Made by a program: the position numbers and the translations under genes. A DNA stretch of 64,000 bases from Elusimicrobium simillimum (lineage in GTDB: Bacteria; Elusimicrobiota; Elusimicrobia; Elusimicrobiales; Elusimicrobiaceae): positions 496,001-560,000 of the forward strand of contig NZ_JBEVVA010000003.1 of the NCBI RefSeq assembly GCF_049639735.1. Direction: 5' to 3'. Within the stretch, counting starts at the first letter, position 1, and each line of letters opens with the position of its first letter. The notes below the pieces were generated by a model. That model was not told the origin of the DNA, did not search any database, and saw nothing but the letters and a program-made list of their open reading frames with translations. Shown here in pieces: positions 43,050 to 49,922 of the stretch.

Positions 43050-43693
43050 TAAAAATACTTCTGGCTGATGACCATGCCCTGGTCCGCGACGGGATTAAAT
43101 CCGTTTTAGAAAGAAAAAGCAAGAATATATCTGTTGTGGCTGAAGTTGGCAACGGTAAAGACATGTTGGAAATAGCGGCCAAAAATAAAGATATTGATGT
43201 GTTTGTGGTGGATATAGCAATGCCGCTTTTAAACGGCATTGAAGCGACACAGAAACTTACAAGAACCAACCCCGACGCTAAAGTTATTATCTTAAGCATG
43301 TATGATGACAGAGCGTCTGTGGAAAAGGCTTTTAAAGCCGGCGCAAGGGGCTTTGTGGTAAAAGTCTCCACGGCTGATGAGATTATAGACGCTATTAAAG
43401 AAGTTAACGCCGGCAGGTTCTACCTGTGCTCCAAGGTGTCAAAGTATGTTGTACAGGGCTTCCTGGGTAAAGCGGCCCCGTCTAAAAAAGACCCCAGCGG
43501 CCTTACGCCCAAAGAAAAGCAGATTTTACAGCTTATCGCCGAAGGGTACAGCAGCAAAGAAATAGCCAAAGAGTTTGGCCTTTCGCTTAACACAATTCAC
43601 GTGCACCGTAACAACATAATGAGAAAGCTTGACATACACAAACAGGCTGAGCTTGTGCGTTACGCTATTAAAGAAGGCATTGCACACTTATAA
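43046..43693 (+). CDS. Response regulator with LuxR-type DNA-binding domain
   Basis: The 215-residue protein has a receiver domain with the phosphorylation site Asp56 (VVDIAMP), acidic pocket ADDHALVRDG and Lys in KVS. It then has a LuxR/NarL helix-turn-helix (LTPKEKQILQLIAEG, SLNTIHVHRNNIMRKL). It overlaps the kinase gene by ATGA and forms its cognate pair. It could regulate the upstream envelope block, but no binding sites are known. A strong terminator follows. Confidence 0.94.
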   Translation: MIKILLADDHALVRDGIKSVLERKSKNISVVAEVGNGKDMLEIAAKNKDIDVFVVDIAMPLLNGIEATQKLTRTNPDAKVIILSMYDDRASVEKAFKAGARGFVVKVSTADEIIDAIKEVNAGRFYLCSKVSKYVVQGFLGKAAPSKKDPSGLTPKEKQILQLIAEGYSSKEIAKEFGLSLNTIHVHRNNIMRKLDIHKQAELVRYAIKEGIAHL

Positions 43694-43703
43694 CTCTTAC
43701 CAT

Positions 43704-43739
43704 AACAACTGGCAGAGGCAATCTCTGCCAGTTGTTTTT
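43704..43739 (+). terminator. Terminator after the two-component pair
   Basis: The hairpin AACAACTGGCAGAG / CTCTGCCAGTTGTT with a short loop is followed by TTTT. Confidence 0.9.
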
Positions 43740-44170
43740 ATGAATGAGCGTGAAACACTCCGAGCGTCAGCTCGTGAGATGAAAAGCCTCTGCCGCGCTT
43801 AAAAATTCGGCATCGCTGCCGCCAAATTTTTGCATAGTTTGTTGTTTGCGCGGCGCAAAGCAAAGCTTTGAAACAGAATGAAACCCCAGGCGTAAGCCTG
43901 TGGGAGTCTCATAAAGAGATATAAAGGCATTTTTATTTTTTCCTCTCCCTTTTAGGGGAGAGGAAGCGAGTGTATACGAGCAGGTGAGGGTGCTATACAC
44001 AATATATATAGGTATAAATTAAGTGTTTTTATATTAATCGCGTTAAGCACAAGGCGAGTTAGTCGGGCTGGGGAAGGCACATATTTGTGTATATTTTGTG
44101 TTTATCACCCTCACCCTTGCCCTCTCCCCTAAGAGGTAGAGGGAATAAAATTTGAAATGAGGCTACAGAT
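43740..44170. other. Repeat-filled intergenic region before rsmD
   Basis: No gene was found in these 430 bases. The left part has two related words, near 43751-43780 (GTGAAACACTCCGAGCGTCA region) and 43879-43910 (TGAAACCCCAGGCGTAAGCC region). A small hairpin AAAAATTCGGC/GCCGCCAAATTTTT also lies in the left part. The right part is the inverted-repeat element at 43930-44153. Confidence 0.6.
43930..44153. repeat. Inverted-repeat element, CCTCTCCC/GGGTGAGGG family
   Basis: The left arm (43930-43992) contains CCTCTCCC, AGGGGAGAGG and CAGGTGAGGGTG. The right arm (44106-44153) has the reverse complements CACCCTCACCC, CCTCTCCCC and GAGGGAATAAAA. The left arm carries an insertion absent from the right. 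The word GAGGAAGCGAGTG-TACGAGCAGGTGAGGG also occurs, slightly changed, in the element at 55718-55914, so both belong to one family. Confidence 0.7.
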
Positions 44171-44821
44171 ATGCGTATTATAGCTGGCACCGCTAAGGGC
44201 CGTAAAATATTTTCAGTATCCAAAAATTTGCCGGTGGTACCTATATCGGACAGAATAAAACAGTCTGTCTTTGATATTATACGCCCCAAAATACCGGCCG
44301 CATACTTTTTAGATTTATTCGCGGGTACAGGCAACGTGTCTTTGGAAGCTTTGTCCAGAGGCGCGCTTAAAGCCGTTATGGTAGACAAAGAAGTTGCCTG
44401 CGTTAAAAATATTAAACGCAACCTTGAGCACCTTGGTTTTACAGACCGTGCGCAAGTTATCCGCGGCGACGTGCTGAAAGACCTGGATTTTTTAAACGCC
44501 TACGCGCCTGAGGGCTATGACATTATTTTTATGGGCCCGCCTTACCGTGATATTAAAGAGCGCCCGCTCTCACTTTCAGGCCCGGCTTTAGCGCAGGTGG
44601 CCAAGTATAATTTGCTTGCGCCGGCCGGCTTTATAGTTTTGCAGCATCACCGCAACGAAACCTTTGAAGTGCCCGCCATGTTCAAAATTTACCGTGAAGA
44701 AAAGTACGGTGACACGCTTGTGCACCTGCTGCACCATAACAAAGCCAAAGACCCTAAACCCAGCAGAAGCGAAGATTTTGAAGGCACCGTCGCCCTCAAA
44801 AAACCTAACGAGAAAAAATAA
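44171..44821 (+). CDS. rsmD: RsmD-like 16S rRNA guanine-N2 methyltransferase with altered catalytic motif
   Basis: RsmD methylates G966 of 16S rRNA using SAM. The 216-residue protein opens with the RsmD signature MRIIAGTAKGRKI and ISDRIKQSVFDII. It has SAM-binding LDLFAGTGNVSLEALSRGA (residues about 47-65) and DKEVACVKNIKRNL. The expected catalytic D/N-PPY motif reads G122-P-P-Y125, so the usual Asp is Gly. It has a C-terminal extension of charged residues. Its stop overlaps the next gene start (TAATG). It is probably real but may have reduced activity. Confidence 0.88.
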   Translation: MRIIAGTAKGRKIFSVSKNLPVVPISDRIKQSVFDIIRPKIPAAYFLDLFAGTGNVSLEALSRGALKAVMVDKEVACVKNIKRNLEHLGFTDRAQVIRGDVLKDLDFLNAYAPEGYDIIFMGPPYRDIKERPLSLSGPALAQVAKYNLLAPAGFIVLQHHRNETFEVPAMFKIYREEKYGDTLVHLLHHNKAKDPKPSRSEDFEGTVALKKPNEKK

Positions 44822-45555
44822 TGCAATTTGAACACAAAGTTTATGAGCTTAACTACTCTAAGGTAAAAACATACCTGGAGTGCCCGCTTTTATACAAGTA
44901 TAAATATGTCGAGGGTAAGCGCGACGGGCTGGTGCCGGCGTCATCACTTGGCGTGTCCATACACAGAACTTTGGAAGAGTACCATAAACGCTCTAACGAC
45001 CCGTCTGAAATTATAAGGTATTACAATAACTGCTGGCTTGGCGCCGGGTATTCCAGCGCGGCCGAGCAAATGGAATATTACCTTAAAGGCAAAAAAATGC
45101 TTGAGGCCTATGAACAGGCGGAGTATGAACGTAAGACGGTGGTAGACTCTACCGAGCGTGAATTTATATTTGAACACGGCAGATGGACCTTTAGGGGCAA
45201 AATAGACCGCACAGACCTTTGGCCTGACGGTTCGTGGGAAGTTATAGACTATAAAACAGGGCCGGAGTTTGACGAGAATTATGATGTGCGCTCGTCATTG
45301 CAAATGGGTATTTACGCCGTGGGCGCGCGCCGCGCGTGGAATATGAAAAAAGGCAAAGCCTCTATTTACCATGTTGCCGTGGGCAAAGTGCAAAGCGCTG
45401 ATTTTGACGCTTTTAACGAGGAAGAAATTTTAAAAACTTTTATAGAAGTGGGTAAAAAGATAGAGATGGTGTCGTTTGAGCCAAACACAAACCATTGCGA
45501 GCACTGTGCGTTTAACACCCGTTGCCCAAAATCCGCCTTTACTCCCGCGCGGTAA
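44821..45555 (+). CDS. PD-(D/E)XK nuclease domain protein (RecB/Cas4-like)
   Basis: The 244-residue protein has the RecB-family nuclease core: SKVKTYLECPLLYKYKYV at the start, GVSIHRTLEEYHKR, then FRGKIDRTDL and the active site VIDYKTG. The N-terminal Cys of YLECP plus the cluster CEHCAFNTRC at the end can hold a 4Fe-4S cluster, as in AddB and Cas4. No CRISPR array or helicase is adjacent, so it is a stand-alone repair-type nuclease. It overlaps the rsmD stop by one base. Confidence 0.88.
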   Translation: MQFEHKVYELNYSKVKTYLECPLLYKYKYVEGKRDGLVPASSLGVSIHRTLEEYHKRSNDPSEIIRYYNNCWLGAGYSSAAEQMEYYLKGKKMLEAYEQAEYERKTVVDSTEREFIFEHGRWTFRGKIDRTDLWPDGSWEVIDYKTGPEFDENYDVRSSLQMGIYAVGARRAWNMKKGKASIYHVAVGKVQSADFDAFNEEEILKTFIEVGKKIEMVSFEPNTNHCEHCAFNTRCPKSAFTPAR

Positions 45556-45605
45556 AATGTTGTAATATTTAGTATAAACCATATGACTATTATATTGGAG
45601 GGTTT

Positions 45606-46136
45606 ATGAATAATAAAAAAGGTTTTACATTAGTAGAATTACTTGTAGTGGTGCTTATTATAGGCATACTTTCAGCAATAGCGTTACCCCAGTACACAAA
45701 ATCTGTGGAAAAGGCCCGCGCGGCTGAGGCGCAAATAATGTTTGGCGCTCTTTCACAGTCCGCCACCAGGCACGCCTTGGAAACAGGCAATATTTACACA
45801 ACAATGAATTTTGACATTGACTTTCCCGAAGGCTGCGCTACAAACTCCGCCACCAAGCCTACACAATGCCAGAATAAATATTTTATTTTTGGCTATAATA
45901 TTGACGCCGGGCAGCTTGGCACCCGTGTGCCCACCAAATATGTGGGCGTATGCAGAACCTATAACGCCAGCGGTGATGACTCTGGCTATGACGGGGACTG
46001 CGGCGGCGCTATATACCACTTTATTTATGACCTTGGCACAAAGAAAAAATATTGTTATTATGACGCGGATGATTCAGATGCGGTTACCGTGTGCGAGGGG
46101 ACAAGGTCTCTTAACTTTAACGTAGAGGCGTATTAA
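45606..46136 (+). CDS. Type IV prepilin-like protein (paralogue 3)
   Basis: The 176-residue prepilin has leader MNNKKG/FTLVE, the hydrophobic helix and an ALPQYTKSVEKARAAEA block, then a cysteine-rich globular domain (GCATN, TQCQNK, GVCRT, GDCGG, KYCYYD, VCEG). A GGAGG RBS precedes it. Its stop is two bases before the next prepilin gene, so the two are a tandem pair. The extracellular domain differs completely from the others in the window. Confidence 0.9.
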   Translation: MNNKKGFTLVELLVVVLIIGILSAIALPQYTKSVEKARAAEAQIMFGALSQSATRHALETGNIYTTMNFDIDFPEGCATNSATKPTQCQNKYFIFGYNIDAGQLGTRVPTKYVGVCRTYNASGDDSGYDGDCGGAIYHFIYDLGTKKKYCYYDADDSDAVTVCEGTRSLNFNVEAY

Positions 46137-46138
46137 TT

Positions 46139-46645
46139 ATGCTAAACAAAAAAGGTTTTACTTTGGTAGAACTGCTGGTGGTGGTGCTGATTATAGGAAT
46201 ACTCGCCACCATAGGTTTGCCGCAATATACAAGAAGTGTGGAAAAGTCCCGCTCAAGCGAGGCTGTGCTTAACCTTAAAAACGTGGCCGACGCCATGATA
46301 AGATATTACACTATTAAAGGCATGTGGGATAAAAATGATAATATCAAATCAATGTTTGATATTGAACTTAACGGCGGCACATGGTCAACAGGTGAAAACC
46401 TAAATAAATATACCACGCCAAACTTTAGGTATGAGTTTGACTGCACGTCTTCTTCAACATGCGTTTTAGACGCTCTTAGAGAGAACGTTGAAGAGAAGGA
46501 AAAGCTGTACGGCCTGCGTTACACATTAACCAACGGTAAAGTCACCGCCAGAGAATGTTATAACCAAAAATACGATATCGGCCGCACTATTTGCACCAGT
46601 ATGGAAAGCTTTGGTTACACGCAACAGGAAGCGGTTTTATTTTAA
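46139..46645 (+). CDS. Type IV prepilin-like protein (paralogue 4)
   Basis: The 168-residue prepilin has leader MLNKKG/FTLVELLVVV and the GLPQYTRSVEKSRSSEA block. Its globular domain carries the cysteines DCTSSSTCV, ECYNQ and TICTS. It lies two bases after paralogue 3, sharing its transcript, and ends at a terminator. Tandem prepilins may form a heteromeric minor-pilin set or be the outcome of gene duplication and divergence. Confidence 0.9.
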   Translation: MLNKKGFTLVELLVVVLIIGILATIGLPQYTRSVEKSRSSEAVLNLKNVADAMIRYYTIKGMWDKNDNIKSMFDIELNGGTWSTGENLNKYTTPNFRYEFDCTSSSTCVLDALRENVEEKEKLYGLRYTLTNGKVTARECYNQKYDIGRTICTSMESFGYTQQEAVLF

Positions 46646-46662
46646 GTTTTAGAAGTTAAATA

Positions 46663-46694
46663 AATAAGGCTCCGGTAAAAAAGGAGCCTTATTT
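46663..46694 (+). terminator. Terminator after the tandem prepilins
   Basis: The hairpin AAATAAGGCTCC / GGAGCCTTATTT with a short A-rich loop. Confidence 0.88.
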
Positions 46695-46713
46695 ATATTA
46701 TGGGGGAAAGGAT

Positions 46714-47073
46714 ATGCTGGGTATAAAAAGGGCTTACGCTGCGCCAGACAAAGCGGACGGATACAGAATATTGGTGGACCGTCTTTGGCCTAGGGGTATG
46801 TCTAAAGAAAAAGAACATTTGAACCTGTGGGACAAAGACATCGCGCCCACAACCGCGCTTAGAAAAGAGTTTGGGCATATGGCGGAAAAGTTTGCCTGGT
46901 TTAAAAAAGAATATATTAAAGAGCTTAACGCCAACCCGCACACGCCTGAATTTACGCGGGAAGTTAAAACCCGCCTGGCCAAAGGCAACGTTACATTTAT
47001 ATACGGCGCCAAAGACCCTGGAATTAACCACGCAATAGTACTTAAAGAATATATAAGTAAAAAGATTAAATAA
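46714..47073 (+). CDS. DUF488 family protein
   Basis: The 119-residue cytoplasmic protein of unknown biochemical role shows the DUF488/YeaO-type pattern: ILVDRLWPRGMSKE near residue 20, LWDKDIAPTTALRKEFGH and a late strand TFIYGAKDPGINHAIVLKEY. Its length is normal. It is a single gene between two terminators. An upstream GGGGGAAAGG supports the start. Confidence 0.88.
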   Translation: MLGIKRAYAAPDKADGYRILVDRLWPRGMSKEKEHLNLWDKDIAPTTALRKEFGHMAEKFAWFKKEYIKELNANPHTPEFTREVKTRLAKGNVTFIYGAKDPGINHAIVLKEYISKKIK

Positions 47074-47077
47074 ATAT

Positions 47078-47104
47078 CCCCCGGCACTGGCCGGGGGTTT
47101 TATT
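47078..47104 (+). terminator. Terminator between DUF488 and SDR genes
   Basis: The hairpin CCCCCGG / CCGGGGG with CACTGG loop and T-run. It sits between convergent genes and is probably used from both sides. Confidence 0.85.
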
Positions 47105-47122
47105 TGTAGTGTTTGAGAGTTT

Positions 47123-47869
47123 TTAATAAAACCTGTTATACAGAAAGTCCGGCGTTACGCACATTACTAACGCCACCAGTATCCAGCGTTTGGTTATAAA
47201 AACATTTTTGCGGCCTCTTTCTATGGCGGCTATCATTTGCTGGGCGGCTTTACCCACAGGCGCCATCCAAAATCTTTTGTCTTTGCCTACGCTTTCGGCA
47301 AGCTCGGTGTCTATCCAGCCGGGGATGATGGTGGTAATTTGAACTGGCACCGCGTCTTTTACCGTTTTCTTTCTAAGGCCCTGCAGGTAGCTTCTTACAT
47401 ATGCTTTGCTGGCGTGGTATGCCGGGGCGGTGTCTGACCCTCTGAAAGAGGCTATGCTGCATAGGCCCGCCATTTGGCCTTTAAGGCCGTTTTCTTTAAA
47501 ACGTTTTTCAAGGTATTTGTAAGTTGTGTCTGCCCAGTCGGTAAAACCGGTTACATTGGTCTGTGTGGTATTTACTTCCCAGTCATTATTAAGAGTGGTA
47601 TTAGCGCGGCCTACGCCGGCGCAAAGTATTATGGTATCAATGTCGCCCAGGTCACGCGCTATTTGCGGCAGCAGCTCGGCTGATTTAGAGTCGCGTACAT
47701 CGTTAGTATAAGTAAAAACATTGTCCGGGTATTCACGCCTAAGGCTGTCCAGTTTATCTGTACTGCGCCCTGTAACGGCCACAATGCAGTCCTTTGCTAT
47801 ATATTGTTTGGCCAGTTCGCGCCCTATACCAGTTGTGCCGCCAATTATTAATACATTTTTTGCTTGCAT
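47123..47869 (-). CDS. Short-chain dehydrogenase/reductase
   Basis: This is an NAD(P)-dependent oxidoreductase with a classical Rossmann fold: cofactor motif GGTTGIGREL (near residue 10), NDVRD, LCAGVG, catalytic Ser in GLCSIASFRG and YHASK as Tyr-x-x-x-Lys. The 248-residue protein ends with a hydrophobic C-terminal helix (WILVALVMCVTPDFLYNRFY, 20 residues) that could tether it to the membrane. The substrate is unknown. It is a monocistronic minus-strand gene. Confidence 0.9.
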   Translation of the reverse strand: MQAKNVLIIGGTTGIGRELAKQYIAKDCIVAVTGRSTDKLDSLRREYPDNVFTYTNDVRDSKSAELLPQIARDLGDIDTIILCAGVGRANTTLNNDWEVNTTQTNVTGFTDWADTTYKYLEKRFKENGLKGQMAGLCSIASFRGSDTAPAYHASKAYVRSYLQGLRKKTVKDAVPVQITTIIPGWIDTELAESVGKDKRFWMAPVGKAAQQMIAAIERGRKNVFITKRWILVALVMCVTPDFLYNRFY

Positions 47870-47930
47870 ACTACCCCCGTTACTCTATACTAAACTTATA
47901 CCATAAAAAAGCCCCTCTTACGAGTGGCTT

Positions 47931-48052
47931 CCCCAAATCTTTGGCAAACTTTTTATTTTAATTATTTACCACACACGCCGCCCGCCTTTCAGGCTCCCCG
48001 CATAAGTGTGCTGAAAATAATTAAAATAAAAATTTTACTCAAATCTTCGGGG
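47931..48052. repeat. Hairpin element flanked by duplicated terminator sequence
   Basis: The arms, CCCCAAATCT through TTTAATTATTT (47931-47967) and their complement (48014-48052), match with small gaps. The loop has TTACCACACAC and CATAAGTGTGCTG, as in the hairpin at 9865-9940. Outside the arms, the word AAAAAGCCCCTCTTACGAG occurs on both sides (about 47907 and 48076), like a duplicated insertion target. Confidence 0.7.
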
Positions 48053-48075
48053 CCCCTTTGTAATCTTGTATAATA

Positions 48076-48101
48076 AAAAGCCCCTCTTACGAGGGGCTTT
48101 T
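48076..48101 (-). terminator. Terminator after rpoD
   Basis: The hairpin AAAAGCCCCTC / GAGGGGCTTTT with a minimal loop lies about 65 bases past the rpoD stop on the minus strand. Confidence 0.85.
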
Positions 48102-48167
48102 AAATCTTTACCTTCTTAATTTGCTTATGTCAAAGCGTAAGGTAAACCAAACATCAAAGCGCTAAAC

Positions 48168-49883
48168 TTATTCGTCCGAATAGTCTTTTAGCATTTTGGT
48201 TCTGCTTGGGTGGCGCAGCTTGCGTATGGCTTTGGCTTCAATCTGCCTCACACGCTCACGCGTAACGTTAAACATTTTGCCCACTTCTTCAAGCGTTCTT
48301 GGGTAGCCGGAATCTATACCAAAGCGCAGGCGTATAATTTTAGCCTCACGTTCTGACAGTGTGTTAAGCACGTCGGCCACTTCCTGCTTTCTTAGGAAAT
48401 CAGAAGCTGTTGTGGTCGGGTTAGCCCCGTTTTTATCTTCAATAAAATCTTCCAGGTTAGAGTCCTCGTCCTCGCCCACAGGTGTGGAAAGAGAAATAGG
48501 GTCCTGCATAATTTTAAGCACGCCTTTCACCTTTTCCATAGATAAACGCAGTGACTTGGAATAATCTTCCAAACTAGGCTCTCTGCCGTGCTCTTGGCGG
48601 AACTTGTTGGTAACTTTGGTAAGCTTGGACACAAGCTCTTTCATATGCACAGGTATGCGGATGGTGTTAGCCTGGTCTGCAATAGCGCGGTTGATGGACT
48701 GGCGTATCCACCATGTGGCGTAGGTGGAAAACTTAAAGCCCCTTTTGTATTCAAACTTTTCTACCGCTTTCATCAGCCCCAGGCCGCCCTCTTGAATTAA
48801 GTCTGACAGTTCCAGGTTAGAGTTAACGTGCTTTTTAGCGATGGACACAACCAAACGCAGGTTAGCTTTAATAAGTTTAAGCTTGTCCTGTAAAATCATG
48901 TCTTCAAAGAATATTATGCGGTCATTAAAAGCAATAAACTCTTTTTCGCTCATAGGCAGTGTGTTTACCAGTTTTTCATGTCTGTTACGCACGCCGTCTA
49001 TGTTTTCAATTGCTTTTTCAAGTTCCTCAAAGGTAAAGCCTGTTTGCTTTTTAAGCTCGGCCTTGGTTATTTTACCTTTGGCCGCTTGTGTGAAAGCTTT
49101 TTTTACTTTATCGTAAGGGCCAAAGTAGTCGTCAAACCTGTTTATATCGCCCCTGGTTTCGGTAATTCTTTGGGCTAAGCCTTTAATTCTGTTGGTAAGA
49201 CGTTTGATTTTATTTTGGTTAAGGTTCAGCTTAATAATGCTTTCAACCACTTCTTTCTGTTTTTTCTCAAGCGCTTCAGTATATTTGTTAAGCAGTTTGT
49301 CGTTTATCTTAGGGTCGCGCAGTTTCTTCATGAGTTCTGTAATTTCACCCTCGCGCTTAGCTATAAACTTGGCCGCCTCTTTAAGTTTTTTGCGCATGTT
49401 GTTAAGTTCGCGCGTGGTTCTTTTACCGCGGGGCATTAACTCCTTGGTGGTCATTTCTTCCTGGTCAACAAGTTCTTCCCAGTTGCAAATTTCGCGCATG
49501 GTAATGGGGGATTCTAAGACCAACTTTCTAAGTTCCTTCTCACGCTCTCTTACGTTACGCGCTAAAGTTATTTCCTCGTCGCGTGAGAGCAGCGGCACTT
49601 TACCCATTTCGGAAAGATACATGCGTATAGAGTTAGATATGTCGGGGTTAGACATAAACTCTTCGGTATAGGCTTCTTTTTCCGCCATTGCCACGGCTTT
49701 ATATTTTTTGCGGTCTACAACCTGTATGCCCAAGTCTTCCAACGTGCCCATCAGACCGTCTATGTCTTCCGCGCTCATGGAAGATGATGTTAACGAGCGG
49801 TTAATCTCATCTAAAGTTAAAAAACCGTTTTCTTTACCTACTTCTACTAAGTCTTTAAACGCTTTGTTCGCAACGTTTGCCAT
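48168..49883 (-). CDS. rpoD: Primary sigma factor RpoD (sigma-70)
   Basis: This is the housekeeping RNA polymerase sigma subunit. The 571-residue protein starts with a region 1.1-like domain (residues about 5-50) and carries the non-conserved insert rich in Lys/Glu. Region 2 follows (LIQEGGLGLMKAVEKFEYKR, then STYATWWIRQSI for -10 binding) and region 3 (IPVHMKELVSKL). Region 4 ends with LEEVGKMFNVTRERVRQIEA for -35 recognition. It is downstream of dnaG by 39 bases, forming the classic rpsU-dnaG-rpoD operon. Confidence 0.97.
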   Translation of the reverse strand: MANVANKAFKDLVEVGKENGFLTLDEINRSLTSSSMSAEDIDGLMGTLEDLGIQVVDRKKYKAVAMAEKEAYTEEFMSNPDISNSIRMYLSEMGKVPLLSRDEEITLARNVREREKELRKLVLESPITMREICNWEELVDQEEMTTKELMPRGKRTTRELNNMRKKLKEAAKFIAKREGEITELMKKLRDPKINDKLLNKYTEALEKKQKEVVESIIKLNLNQNKIKRLTNRIKGLAQRITETRGDINRFDDYFGPYDKVKKAFTQAAKGKITKAELKKQTGFTFEELEKAIENIDGVRNRHEKLVNTLPMSEKEFIAFNDRIIFFEDMILQDKLKLIKANLRLVVSIAKKHVNSNLELSDLIQEGGLGLMKAVEKFEYKRGFKFSTYATWWIRQSINRAIADQANTIRIPVHMKELVSKLTKVTNKFRQEHGREPSLEDYSKSLRLSMEKVKGVLKIMQDPISLSTPVGEDEDSNLEDFIEDKNGANPTTTASDFLRKQEVADVLNTLSEREAKIIRLRFGIDSGYPRTLEEVGKMFNVTRERVRQIEAKAIRKLRHPSRTKMLKDYSDE

Positions 49884-49922
49884 TGTTAATACCTCTTTTA
49901 TTAAAGGGAAAAATCCCAGTAA

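Noticed and set aside
44821..45555. Cas4 of a CRISPR system
   Set aside because: The nuclease has Cas4-like cysteines, but there is no CRISPR array or other cas gene in the window. A stand-alone RecB-like nuclease is the safer call.
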